Counted from the first letter of the stretch, positions 36,022-44,835 are shown. The stretch is 64,000 nucleotides of DNA from Rhizobium sp. BK251 (GCF_004345245.1 NZ_SLUQ01000006.1:124001-188000), one strand, 5' to 3'. Numbers and translations are program-made. The notes: generated by a model not told the origin, from the sequence alone.

Positions 36022-37109
36022 CCGACACGCCGATGATATCGATCGACGCCGTTTCGAAGTTCTACGGCATCTATCAGGCCCTCGATGAAGTCTCGCTCGA
36101 TATTGCCGCCGGCGAGTTCTTCTCGCTGCTCGGCCCCTCGGGCTGTGGCAAGACCACGCTGCTGCGCTCGATCGCCGGCTTCGAGACGCCGACCAGTGGC
36201 GACATCCGCATAGACGGCCAATCAACACTCGGCATCCCGCCCAACCGGCGCCCGACCAACATGGTCTTCCAGAGCTATGCGATCTTTCCGCATCTGAACG
36301 TCGAGCAGAACGTCGCCTACGGACTGAAGCGCCTGCGGCTCGATGCGGTGGAAGAAAAGCGTCGCGTTGGCGCAGCACTCGAGCAGGTGCGCCTCGGCGC
36401 CCTCGGCCACCGGCAGGCGCATGAGCTTTCCGGCGGCCAGCGCCAGCGCGTGGCGCTCGCCCGCGCGCTCGTCATGCGGCCCAAGGTGCTGCTGCTCGAC
36501 GAACCGCTCTCTGCACTCGACAAGAAGCTGCGCGAGGAAATGCAGGTGGAACTGCGCTCGCTGCAGAAGGCTGTCGGCATCACCTTCATCCTCGTTACCC
36601 ACGACCAATACGAGGCGCTGGCGCTCTCCGACCGCATCGCCGTCATGTTCGGCGGGCGCATCGCCCAGGTCGCGACGCCGAAGGAGATGTACCAGCGCCC
36701 ATTGACACGAAAAGTCGCCGATTTCCTCGGCGGCATGAACTTTCTTTCAGCCCGCATCACTGGCGAGAACGATGGCAAGCTCTCGGCGGAGACCGCGCGT
36801 TTCGGCGATATCGTGCTCGACAGGCCGCGTGGATTCCGGCCGCGCGAGGGACAAGTGACGATAGGCATACGGCCGGAGCGGCTTCGCCTGCTCTGGGATG
36901 GCGACCAGGCGCCGCATCAGATGGTAGGTCGCGTGGAGAACCGTGCCTATTTCGGCGAGGTCACCCATCTGATGATCGGGGTCGACGGGCTGGAGCAACC
37001 GCTCTCGATGGTCGAGACAAACGACTACGGCGCCGACGACCTCCCGCTCGGCGCCGAGATTCGCCTCGCCTACGATCCGGAAGCCTTCGTGCTGCTGGCG
37101 GAGGACTGA
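36018..37109 (+). CDS. Spermidine/putrescine-type ABC transporter ATP-binding protein (PotA-like)
   Basis: 363 aa. Walker A LGPSGCGKTTLLRSI near residue 37, signature ELSGGQRQRVALARALV, Walker B VLLLDEPLSALDKKLR, switch His in LVTHDQYEALAL, then a C-terminal TOBE domain starting about residue 280. The gene overlaps the permease gene by 4 bp. A shared hairpin terminator separates it from the convergent binding-protein gene. Confidence 0.94.
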   Translation: MTDTPMISIDAVSKFYGIYQALDEVSLDIAAGEFFSLLGPSGCGKTTLLRSIAGFETPTSGDIRIDGQSTLGIPPNRRPTNMVFQSYAIFPHLNVEQNVAYGLKRLRLDAVEEKRRVGAALEQVRLGALGHRQAHELSGGQRQRVALARALVMRPKVLLLDEPLSALDKKLREEMQVELRSLQKAVGITFILVTHDQYEALALSDRIAVMFGGRIAQVATPKEMYQRPLTRKVADFLGGMNFLSARITGENDGKLSAETARFGDIVLDRPRGFRPREGQVTIGIRPERLRLLWDGDQAPHQMVGRVENRAYFGEVTHLMIGVDGLEQPLSMVETNDYGADDLPLGAEIRLAYDPEAFVLLAED

Positions 37110-37119
37110 CGCGAGCAGC

Positions 37120-37145
37120 GGCTCCGGCCAATTTTCGCCGGAGCC
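37120..37145. terminator. Bidirectional terminator between ABC ATPase and binding-protein genes
   Basis: GGCTCCGGC (37120-37128) and GCCGGAGCC (37137-37145) form a perfect 9-bp stem with loop CAATTTTC. It lies between two stop codons 43 bp apart on opposite strands. Confidence 0.75.
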
Positions 37146-37152
37146 GGAGGTC

Positions 37153-38229
37153 TTAGTAACCGGCCTTTATCTTCTCGAATTCGGCGATCATCTTCTGCCT
37201 GAGCTCTGTCGGCATCGGCGACTGGAAGAGCGTGTTGTCCACGAACTTATCGACGTCCGCGTAGCCCTTGTCGGCAAGGAGCTTCGGATCGACGGCGGCC
37301 ATCCCCTTGCCATTGGCGTGACCGTATCCCCAAGTTTCGACCATATAGGACGTGATCGCCGGATCAGAAATGGAGTTCAGGAAGTCATACTGCTCCGCCT
37401 CGTCGGCTTCACCGCCCTTGAGACGCACATAGCCGCAGACCCAGGTGGAAAGGCCTTCCTTCGTATCCTTCTTCATCGCGACAGGCGTGCCATCGGCGGC
37501 AAGCGTGGTCGCGGTCTCGTTCCAGGCCCAGGCGAGATCGACCTCGCCGCTCGCCATCGCCTGGCTGAGGTCTGTGTTGTCCGTCCAGTAGAGCCGGACG
37601 TTCTTGTGCACCTCGCGCAGGAAATCCGAGGCCTGCTTGAACTGCTCGCCGTTCATTTGCGTCCAGTCCTTGAGGCCGATCGCAAGGCTCGCAAGGGCAT
37701 AGGCGTCGTCGACATTGTCGCCGATCGAGACGCGATCCTTGAACTTCGGATCCGCGAAGGCCTTGAGCGAGGTGATCTCCTCCGGCTTGACCGTATCCGT
37801 GCGGTAGGTCAGCACCGTGTTGCCCCATTCGAAGGGAAGGAACCAGGCCGTGCCGTCATCCGATTTCATCAATCCCTTCATCGAGGCGATGCCGGGCATG
37901 GTGTCGTTCCAGTAGGTGAGCTTGGACGTATCCAGCGGTTCGAGCAGACCCGCCTCGCGCCATTTGGCGATACTCTGCGAACAGGGATGTGCGATGTCGG
38001 CCTTGAACCCCGATCTCAGCTTCTGGAAGGCCTCTTCCTCGTCGGCGAAAAAGCTGAAATCGGGCTCCGTGCCGTGTTTTGTCGTGTAGGCAGGATGGAA
38101 GGCGGGGTCCTCGTAGCCTGACCAGTCGAAGACGGTGAGATTGGCGGCAAGCGAGGCACCGGCTGTCGTCGATGCGAGAAAAGCGGCAAGGGCCGCCCCG
38201 GCCATGTGCCTGATGATCCGTGATGCCAT
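37153..38229 (-). CDS. Extracellular solute-binding protein, polyamine type (PotD-like)
   Basis: 358 aa. A signal peptide MASRIIRHMAGAALAAFLASTTAGASLAAN precedes LTVFDWSGYEDPAFHPAYTTKHG, the usual start of PotD-like proteins. The binding domain includes WDDNT-type loops such as YWTDNTDLSQAMASGEVDLAWAWNETATTL. This is the third gene of the methyltransferase-TetR-binding protein operon, 37 bp after the TetR gene, and so is under operator 3. It supplies the ABC transporter encoded convergently. Ligands of the group are polyamines and quaternary or guanidino compounds. Confidence 0.9.
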   Translation of the reverse strand: MASRIIRHMAGAALAAFLASTTAGASLAANLTVFDWSGYEDPAFHPAYTTKHGTEPDFSFFADEEEAFQKLRSGFKADIAHPCSQSIAKWREAGLLEPLDTSKLTYWNDTMPGIASMKGLMKSDDGTAWFLPFEWGNTVLTYRTDTVKPEEITSLKAFADPKFKDRVSIGDNVDDAYALASLAIGLKDWTQMNGEQFKQASDFLREVHKNVRLYWTDNTDLSQAMASGEVDLAWAWNETATTLAADGTPVAMKKDTKEGLSTWVCGYVRLKGGEADEAEQYDFLNSISDPAITSYMVETWGYGHANGKGMAAVDPKLLADKGYADVDKFVDNTLFQSPMPTELRQKMIAEFEKIKAGY

Positions 38230-38266
38230 TCCGTTCCCCTTTATGTTTCTCGGTTCCCTGTTTTTG

Positions 38267-38965
38267 CTATTTCAGCCCCTCGCGGGTGAAGTGCGCCGGA
38301 AAGACAGCGACGAGATATTCGACCGCCGCCGCATGCGCCTTCTCGCGCGTCAGCCCGTCGCCCATCATCAGCCGCAGCCAAAGGCCTTCCATTACCGCGC
38401 AGAGCGCAAGCGCCGTCGCCTCGGCAACGATCGCATAACCGCCCTCCGCCTTCAGCGCCTGGCAGAGCGCCACGAAAGTTTCCTGGTACTTGACGTCGCG
38501 CGCGCCGCAGAGTGCCTGATAGGTCGGGCGCGACTTCGCCTCGCCCCAGAAAGCGCACCAGGCGGCGAGCTTGCGCTTCGTGCAGATCCTGCGGTCGAAA
38601 TCGGCCGCGACCAGCGCCCAGAGCTGCGCGGCGACACCCGATCCAGCCTTCTCGAGGGCCGCATTCCAGTGGGCGGCATATTCGTCCGCCATGAACTGCA
38701 GCGTCGCGATCAGCAGCTTTTCCTTGCTCTCGAAATGAAAGTTGACGATGCCGCGCGAGAGACCGGCCCCATCGGCGACATCGGCGAGAGTCGTTTCCGA
38801 ATAGCCGCGCTTGGCGAGCGAATCGATCGTCGCCTCGATCAGCTGCTGGCGCCGCGTCTCCTTGGAGGCCTTGCGGCCGCGCTTTTCCTGATCCGCCGTT
38901 TCCTGTACCGCAGAACTCAATTTCATCCGTACCGCCGTGTTCTTCTGTTCAAGATGGAGGAACAT
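38267..38965 (-). CDS. BetI-like TetR-family repressor
   Basis: 232 aa. The N-terminal helix-turn-helix is [50 protein letters not shown], very close to BetI, the choline-responsive repressor. The C-terminal ligand domain continues the resemblance ([28 protein letters not shown]). The start at 38965 has AAGGGGAG upstream; an ATG at 38926 lacks a ribosome site. It overlaps the methyltransferase gene by 17 bp. It is the obvious regulator of the three operators at 30.8, 34.1 and 39.85 kb, including its own operon. No betA or betB accompanies it. Confidence 0.88.
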   Translation of the reverse strand: MFLHLEQKNTAVRMKLSSAVQETADQEKRGRKASKETRRQQLIEATIDSLAKRGYSETTLADVADGAGLSRGIVNFHFESKEKLLIATLQFMADEYAAHWNAALEKAGSGVAAQLWALVAADFDRRICTKRKLAAWCAFWGEAKSRPTYQALCGARDVKYQETFVALCQALKAEGGYAIVAEATALALCAVMEGLWLRLMMGDGLTREKAHAAAVEYLVAVFPAHFTREGLK

Positions 38966-39773
38966 CGCCGACGCTCCCCTTCCGCGTGGGCCTGGTTCCG
39001 CGAAGATGAGTGGGACAATGCTCACCGCTGTCAAGGACCTTCTGCATGGCGATCCAGGTCCCGATATTCTTGGCGACATAGTCCTCGCCCACCGCAGCAA
39101 CGGCGGCGGCGCGCAATGGTCCGCCGAGGCGCTCCAGCTCCTGCCGCGCCACCTCGCGATACCAAGCATTGCGGCTTTTAGCCTCGATCCCGGCAAAGCC
39201 GGCCGCCCGCATCGCCGCGGTGTAGCGCGTGGCCGACGCCATGCCGAAGCTGAGCCCCTCGGCCTTCAGGTAGGCCTTCATTTCCGGTGAGGGCTCACCA
39301 TCGTGGGCGATCAGCCAGTCGGAGGCGGCAAAGGTTCCGCCCGGCTCCAGCACGCGGAATATCTCCCGGAACAACGCCTCCTTGTCCGGCACGTGCACCA
39401 GGGCATCCTTGGAGAAGACGACGTCGAAGCTCCCGTCCTCGAAAGGCAGCCGCCCCGGCGGCGCCTCGACGAAGGTCACGGCGCCCGCGAGGCCGGCCTC
39501 CTGAGCCGCGCGGCGGGCGTGCTCTATGACCGGCCGCTCGACATCGAAGCCCGTGACGTGCACGGGGCCGTACGTCCTCGCAAGATGAAGTGTGATGCCG
39601 CCGGCGCCGCAACCGAGATCAAGGACACGCCTGCCCGAAAGTTCGAGCCCATCGAGCACGCGATCCACCTCCTCCGGCCCGCCCGGAGACAGATAGCCCT
39701 CACCCCAGAGCACCGCGAGAAAGCGGATGGCCTTGTCGTCATATTCCGGTTCGTGCGGAGCGTTGTCGCCCAT
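38949..39773 (-). CDS. Class I SAM-dependent methyltransferase
   Basis: 274 aa. Motif I is [17 protein letters not shown] (residues about 49-65), followed by [13 protein letters not shown], the post-I motif [32 protein letters not shown]. It resembles N-methyltransferases of the glycine/sarcosine and phosphoethanolamine groups. It is the first gene of a three-gene operon with the TetR repressor and binding protein, just downstream of operator 3. A methyltransferase in a catabolic cluster may move a methyl group off the substrate or control inducer level; the direction is unknown. Confidence 0.85.
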   Translation of the reverse strand: MGDNAPHEPEYDDKAIRFLAVLWGEGYLSPGGPEEVDRVLDGLELSGRRVLDLGCGAGGITLHLARTYGPVHVTGFDVERPVIEHARRAAQEAGLAGAVTFVEAPPGRLPFEDGSFDVVFSKDALVHVPDKEALFREIFRVLEPGGTFAASDWLIAHDGEPSPEMKAYLKAEGLSFGMASATRYTAAMRAAGFAGIEAKSRNAWYREVARQELERLGGPLRAAAVAAVGEDYVAKNIGTWIAMQKVLDSGEHCPTHLRGTRPTRKGSVGDVPPS

Positions 39774-39847
39774 GCAGGACCCCTGCCTTCAACCGCGTCT
39801 TGTCATGGTGAGAAATCCTATCGCATTATCAGCGGATTGCAACATAC

Positions 39848-39866
39848 TTGCTGAATGTTCATTCAA
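39848..39866. promoter_or_regulatory. BetI-like operator 3 (methyltransferase-TetR / FAD oxidoreductase divergent promoter)
   Basis: TTGCTGAATGTTCATTCAA, identical at 18 of 19 positions to the reverse complement of operator 1. It lies 75 bp from the methyltransferase start and 60 bp from the FAD oxidoreductase start, in a 152-bp divergent region, so one site can serve both units. Confidence 0.75.
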
Positions 39867-39925
39867 AATAACTGGACAACCTGCTGCTTTCCGTGTCACT
39901 TTTTTGAGAGGATGGAGAGGGCCGC

Positions 39926-41545
39926 ATGAAGAAATACGACGTGGTGATGATCGGCGGAGGACATAACGGCCTGGTGGCAGCCTGCTACCTCCAGCGCGCC
40001 GGGCTCGACGTCGTGGTCCTCGAAAAGAACGACTGGGTGGGTGGGGCGGCGACCAGCCGCGAACTGACGCCGGGCTTCCTCTATTCCAACTGTTCCTACG
40101 TCTGTTCGCTGTTTCGCCCGGAGATCATGCGCGATCTCGAGCTGCCGAAACATGGCCTGCAGGTGATCTCCTATGAGAGCGGCGCGGTCTTCACCCGGGA
40201 CGGCGATTACCTCGCCTCCTATCGCGACCATGATTCCCACCGGCGCGAATTTGCCCGCTATTCGAAACGTGATGCGGAGGCCTACGACCGCTACGCGCGC
40301 GACGTCACCCGCCAGTGCCGCTTCATCCAGCCGCTCTTGATGCGCACGGCGCCGGACCCGTTCAGCTTCCGGCCGCGCGACATCTCCGAACTCCTCTATC
40401 TGGCCCGCAAGTTCGGCGATTTCTCGCCGGCGGCGATGGCAAGGACCCTGCGCTTCTGGACGATGTCGATCTCCGATTTCCTCGACGAATATTTCGAGAC
40501 CGACGTCATCAAGGCCTATCTCGCCCTCTCCGGCATCATCGGCACGGCGCTCGGACCGATGTCACCGGGTACGGCCTATGTTCTGCTGCACCATTACATG
40601 GGCGAGGTCGACGGATCGGTCGGCGCCTGGGGCTATGCGCGCGGCGGCATGGGGGCGGTCACGAAGGCGCTCGCCTCCTCCTTCCAGGCCTCCGGCGGCA
40701 CGATCCGCACCGGAGCGGATGTGGACAAGGTGATGACCCGCGGCGGCAAGGCAACAGGCGTCGTGCTTGCCGGCGGCGAAGAGGTCTTGGGCAATCTCGT
40801 CGTCTCCAACGCCGATGTGAAACGCACCTTCCTGAAGCTCGTGGACGAGGACGACCTGCCGGAGCGCTTCGTGCACCGCGTCAGACACTTCAAGATGCGC
40901 GGCTCCTCCGGCAAGCTCAACATCGCTCTCGACAGCCTGCCGGAATTTCCGGCCCTGCCGGCGGCTTCCGCCTGCATGCGTGGCGACATGCATTTCACCG
41001 ATTCCATCGAGCGCATGGAACGGGCCTATGACGACTGGAAGGCCGGACACTGGTCCGCCGACCCCTTTGTCGACATGATGATCCCGACGACGCTCGATCC
41101 GACCATGGCCCCGCCGGGCAAGCATTTCATGAGCTGCTTCGTGCAGTATTGCCCGCCCAAGGTCGAGGGACGCGACTGGACAGACGCCGACCGCGACGCC
41201 TTCGCCGAGACCGTGGTGAAGCAGATCTCCGATTATTCGCCGGGCTTCCGCGAGCGGATCCTGCACATGGAGGTGCGCACGCCACGCGAGATCGAGCAGG
41301 AGGTCGGGCTTACGGAAGGCAATATCTTCCAGGGCGAGCTCACCTTCGACCAGCTGCTCTTCAACCGGCCGGTTCCGGGCTACGCGCAATATCGCAGCCC
41401 CGTTCGCGGCCTCTACATCTGCGGGTCATCGACGCATCCCGGCGGCGGCGTCATGGGTGCGCCCGGCCGCAATGCAGCCGCCGAAATCCTGCGGGACCTG
41501 AAGCGCCCCGCCCGAGAGATGAGTGAAGCCCATGACGTCATTTGA
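39926..41545 (+). CDS. FAD-dependent oxidoreductase, phytoene-desaturase/PYROXD2-like (copy 1)
   Basis: 539 aa. The N-terminal dinucleotide-binding motif is VVMIGGGHNGLVAACYLQRAG with the second strand VVVLEKNDWVGGAATS. The C-terminal FAD block is LYICGSSTHPGGGVMGAPGRNAAAEIL. It belongs to the CrtI/amine-oxidase superfamily; bacterial members outside carotenoid clusters are mostly uncharacterised dehydrogenases. Start follows GAGG. The stop overlaps the next gene by 14 bp, and the C-terminal end of the next gene is recognisably related, so these are tandem paralogues. Confidence 0.85.
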   Translation: MKKYDVVMIGGGHNGLVAACYLQRAGLDVVVLEKNDWVGGAATSRELTPGFLYSNCSYVCSLFRPEIMRDLELPKHGLQVISYESGAVFTRDGDYLASYRDHDSHRREFARYSKRDAEAYDRYARDVTRQCRFIQPLLMRTAPDPFSFRPRDISELLYLARKFGDFSPAAMARTLRFWTMSISDFLDEYFETDVIKAYLALSGIIGTALGPMSPGTAYVLLHHYMGEVDGSVGAWGYARGGMGAVTKALASSFQASGGTIRTGADVDKVMTRGGKATGVVLAGGEEVLGNLVVSNADVKRTFLKLVDEDDLPERFVHRVRHFKMRGSSGKLNIALDSLPEFPALPAASACMRGDMHFTDSIERMERAYDDWKAGHWSADPFVDMMIPTTLDPTMAPPGKHFMSCFVQYCPPKVEGRDWTDADRDAFAETVVKQISDYSPGFRERILHMEVRTPREIEQEVGLTEGNIFQGELTFDQLLFNRPVPGYAQYRSPVRGLYICGSSTHPGGGVMGAPGRNAAAEILRDLKRPAREMSEAHDVI

Positions 41546-43085
41546 TGCGATCGTGATCGGTGGCGGCCACAACGGCCTGACGGCTGCGACGCTTCTCGCG
41601 CAGAAGGGCCGCAAGGTCGTGCTTCTGGAGGCAACGGATGCGCTCGGCGGGGCGATCCGCGGCTACGCGTTTCATCCCGGCTTCATCAGCCCCGGCCTTG
41701 CCCATGTCGTCAACCGGCTCGACCCGAAAGTCGCTCGCGCCATGGGCGTCGCGGCGCCGCGGAGAGACGAGGTCGCGCCGATCGTCGTGCTGTCGGAAAA
41801 CGGCCCGCCGGCGATACTGCGCGGCGGCTACGGCGAAACGCTTGACGGCGTCTCTCCCGCCGAGGCCGCTGGCTTCGCCGCCCTGCGCCGCAAGCTGCTG
41901 CTGCATGCCGGCATCCTCAAGCGCTTCCTGAAGCGGGCGCCACCTGAAATCGGCGATACGGGCATCGGCGATCTGGCCGCATTTGCCTCCGCCGGGCTTG
42001 GGCTGATTTCCAAGGGCCGCGAGGAAGCGCGCGATTTTGCCCGCATGCTGCTGATGAATGTCGCGGACCTCGCCGACGAGTATCTTTCCGACGACCGGCT
42101 GAAGGGCCTGCTCGCTTTCGACGCGACGCTCGGCATCCATCTCGGGCCACGTTCTCCTACATCGCTTCTCGGCCTCTACTACCGCCTCACCGGTGAGACC
42201 GGCGACAGGACCGGTGCGCAGGTCTTGGTTTCGCAGGCGGCAGGCATTGCCGGCGCCTTCGAGCAGGCGGCCCGCAGGGCCGGCGTGACGATCCGTACCG
42301 GCACCGCCGTCGAGCGGATCATGGCGGATCGCGGCGTGACGAGCGGCGTGGTGCTTGCCGGCGGCGAGGTGCTGACGGCACCCGTCGTCATTTCCGCCAT
42401 CCATCCGGAGACGACATTTCTCGATCTCGTCGCCCCCGCCGAGCTTGGCACCGGCTTCCTGCGCTCGGTCCGCGGTATTCGCTCGAAGGGAAATGTCGCC
42501 AAACTCGATCTCGGCCTTTCACGGGTACCGGAATTTGCCGGCGTCTCTGCCGCCGACCTCAGAGGCCGGCTCGTCATTGCCCGCTCCGTCGATCACGTGG
42601 AAAAGGCCTTCAATCCGGCAAAATATGGCGAGTTTTCTGCAGACCCGGTGATGGAGATCACCCTGCCGAGCCTTGGCGATCCGTCGATGGCGCCTGTCGG
42701 CCATGCGACGCTCTCGGCCCTCGTCCAATACGCGCCCTATGAGTTGAAGGCCGGGTGGGAGAAGGGCAAGCCTGCCTTCCGCAAGGCGATCCTCGACGTG
42801 CTCGAACGCTATTCGCCGGGAATCGGCGGCAGCATCGTCGCCGAAAGCCTTCTGACGCCCGCCGATATGGAAGCGAAATTCAACCTGCCCGGTGGACACT
42901 GGCACCATGGCGAGCTGCAGGTCGACCAGTTGCTTGTCAACCGGCCGGTGCACGCCGCCTCGCGCTACGCAACACCGCTCAAGGGTCTCTATCTCGCCAG
43001 CGCTGGCGCGCATCCGGGCGGCGGCCTGTCCGGGCTGCCGGGGCTTCTGGCGGCAAACAGGGTACTTTCGGGAGAGCGCCCATGA
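41532..43085 (+). CDS. FAD-dependent oxidoreductase, phytoene-desaturase/PYROXD2-like (copy 2)
   Basis: 517 aa. It repeats the architecture of the upstream gene: AIVIGGGHNGLTAATLLAQKG at the start, QLLVNRPVHAASRYATPLKGLYLASAGAHPGGGLSGLPG at the end. Parts in between diverge strongly. It may form a heteromer with copy 1 or act on the next intermediate. An in-frame GTG at 41523 is a possible alternative start. It overlaps the aminomethyltransferase gene by 4 bp. Confidence 0.83.
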   Translation: MTSFDAIVIGGGHNGLTAATLLAQKGRKVVLLEATDALGGAIRGYAFHPGFISPGLAHVVNRLDPKVARAMGVAAPRRDEVAPIVVLSENGPPAILRGGYGETLDGVSPAEAAGFAALRRKLLLHAGILKRFLKRAPPEIGDTGIGDLAAFASAGLGLISKGREEARDFARMLLMNVADLADEYLSDDRLKGLLAFDATLGIHLGPRSPTSLLGLYYRLTGETGDRTGAQVLVSQAAGIAGAFEQAARRAGVTIRTGTAVERIMADRGVTSGVVLAGGEVLTAPVVISAIHPETTFLDLVAPAELGTGFLRSVRGIRSKGNVAKLDLGLSRVPEFAGVSAADLRGRLVIARSVDHVEKAFNPAKYGEFSADPVMEITLPSLGDPSMAPVGHATLSALVQYAPYELKAGWEKGKPAFRKAILDVLERYSPGIGGSIVAESLLTPADMEAKFNLPGGHWHHGELQVDQLLVNRPVHAASRYATPLKGLYLASAGAHPGGGLSGLPGLLAANRVLSGERP

Positions 43086-44302
43086 GACATGAGACAATCG
43101 CAAGGCGGGCAAGCCAAGGACACATCACTACGCCAAGGCTAGAGACGCCTTTCCACGCGCGCATCGCGGCGCTCGACACGACGAACGAGTGGTACAACTG
43201 GGCCGGCTACAAGGCGCCGCATTCCGTCTTCGACACGGAACTCGAATACTTCGCGATCCGCTCCACGGCCGCGCTCTTCGACATCTCGCCGATGGTGAAA
43301 TACCGTATCAACGGTCCGGATGCGGAGGCCTTCCTCAATCGGCTGACGCTGCGCAACGTGGCCAAACAGGCGGTCGGCCGCGTGCAATACACGGCCTGGT
43401 GCGACGACCACGGCCATGTCCTCGACGACGGCACGCTCTTTCGCCTCGGGCAATCGGAATTTCGCCTCTGCTGCCAGGAGCGGCACCTGCCCTGGCTCAT
43501 CGACAGCGCCCTCGGCTTCGAGGTCGAGATCCGGGAAGAGACCGAGGAGATTGCCGCCGTCGCGCTGCAGGGGCCGACGTCGTTTGCAGTGCTGGCAAGC
43601 GCCGGCTTCGAGGGCGTGGAAAGGCTGAAACCCTTCCAGCTAGCGGAATTTCCCCACGGGGACGATTCCGTCGTCATCTCCCGCACCGGGTTTACCGGCG
43701 ATCTCGGCTATGAGCTTTTCGCTCCGGCCCGGGCGGCACTCTCCCTCTGGGACCGGCTCTGGCTTGCGGGCGCGCGACATGGGCTGCGGGCGATCGGCTA
43801 CGATGCGCTGAACCGCGCCCGCATCGAGGCGGGCTTCATCGTCGCCAATGCCGATTTCGTCACCGCCGAGGCGGCGTTGCGCGCCGACCGTGAGAGAATG
43901 CCGGACGAGATCGGCCTCGACTGGCTCGTCGATCCCGAGAAGCCCTATTTCAACGGCCGCGACGCGATCCTTGCCGCACGGCAGAAAAAATCGCTCAAGT
44001 ACATCCTCGTCGGCCTCGAAATCGAGGGAAACATTCCCGCCGACGGCGCGATCGTCTATCATCGCCGCAAGTCCGAATGCGGATTGGTGACGGCCGCGAC
44101 ATGGTCGCCGACTGCCAAGCGCAACATCGCCATCGCGACGCTTCGCCGGCCGTATGGTGACGGGATCAAGGACGATCTCTGGGTGGAGATCTACGCAATG
44201 CGCGAACTGCAGTACCAGAAGATGATGAAGCGGGCGCGGATCGTCCCCCGCCCCTTCATCAAGCTCGACCGCCGCACCGCCACCCCTCCGGGACTCTTCT
44301 GA
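43082..44302 (+). CDS. GcvT-like aminomethyltransferase family protein
   Basis: 406 aa. It shows the folate-binding aminomethyltransferase fold: an N-terminal YFAIRSTAALFDISPMVKYRINGPDAEAFLNRLTLRNV, then VALQGPTSFAVLAS, RTGFTGDLGYELF, and a C-terminal GCVT_C domain. The subfamily includes glycine cleavage T-protein, DmdA (DMSP demethylase) and dimethylglycine demethylases; the group takes a methyl or methylene group onto tetrahydrofolate. In this cluster it probably demethylates an amine or sulfonium substrate. It overlaps the FAD gene by 4 bp and ends 10 bp before the small gene. Confidence 0.88.
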   Translation: MRHETIARRASQGHITTPRLETPFHARIAALDTTNEWYNWAGYKAPHSVFDTELEYFAIRSTAALFDISPMVKYRINGPDAEAFLNRLTLRNVAKQAVGRVQYTAWCDDHGHVLDDGTLFRLGQSEFRLCCQERHLPWLIDSALGFEVEIREETEEIAAVALQGPTSFAVLASAGFEGVERLKPFQLAEFPHGDDSVVISRTGFTGDLGYELFAPARAALSLWDRLWLAGARHGLRAIGYDALNRARIEAGFIVANADFVTAEAALRADRERMPDEIGLDWLVDPEKPYFNGRDAILAARQKKSLKYILVGLEIEGNIPADGAIVYHRRKSECGLVTAATWSPTAKRNIAIATLRRPYGDGIKDDLWVEIYAMRELQYQKMMKRARIVPRPFIKLDRRTATPPGLF

Positions 44303-44312
44303 GGCTCATCCG

Positions 44313-44576
44313 ATGGACGAGGAAACCCGCCGTCAATGGGATCTGGTCCGCACGCCGCCGGGCATCGAATGGTCCGGCCGGACGCGCTACGCGGCTGCGA
44401 CCTTCTTCTATCATCGAGGCGAAATGGATGCCGAGACACTGGAAGTCTATCGCATCTGCTCTCGCCTCGACGCTGAAGACCCGCTCGCCGTACTCAAGCG
44501 CTATCGGGTCGGCGCGGACTGGGTGGAAAAGATGGAGGCGTTTGACGTTAAGGGAGAAGCCAAACCTGGCGCTTAA
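44313..44576 (+). CDS. Small conserved protein of unknown function
   Basis: 87 aa, rich in charged residues: QWDLVRTPPGIEWSGRTRYAAATFFYHRGEMDAETLEVYRICSRLDAEDPLAVLKRY. There is no signal peptide, membrane segment or cysteine pair. The gene starts 10 bp after the aminomethyltransferase stop and is the last of the FAD-oxidoreductase operon. I do not recognise the family. Size, charge and position suggest a subunit or assembly partner of an enzyme encoded upstream. Confidence 0.7.
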   Translation: MDEETRRQWDLVRTPPGIEWSGRTRYAAATFFYHRGEMDAETLEVYRICSRLDAEDPLAVLKRYRVGADWVEKMEAFDVKGEAKPGA

Positions 44577-44681
44577 GAAAACCAGCCCAATGATTTGATT
44601 TTATTAACTTACCTTCCGCTGGAGAGCGGAGTTCAATATTCCGCCCTGCGGGGAGATTCGCCATGTGCCGGACTTCGGCCG

Positions 44682-44831
44682 GTGATCATTCTCGACACCA
44701 ACGTCATTTTGGAGATGCTGACTGCTTCACCGTCAGCATCGGCCGAAGCTTGGGCTCGGCGACCAGCATCCGGCTTCACCACCGCAATCGGGCGCGAGGG
44801 CAGACCATTCCCATCCGCCCCCTTCACCTGA
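44682..44831 (+). pseudogene. Remnant of a VapC-type PIN-domain toxin gene
   Basis: The frame from GTG 44682 reads VIILDTNVILEMLTASPS, matching the VapC start with the first active-site Asp. AEAWARRPASGFTTAI then follows the family pattern, after which the sequence loses similarity and stops at 44831. Full VapC proteins are about 130-140 aa, so roughly two thirds is missing. No VapB-like gene precedes it. It lies in the 259-bp gap between the 87-aa protein and the MFS gene. Confidence 0.55.
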
Positions 44832-44835
44832 TCCC

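Noticed and set aside
38267..38965. Calling the TetR gene betI
   Set aside because: The resemblance is strong but no betA, betB or betC is next to it, and the regulon is different, so it is described as BetI-like only.
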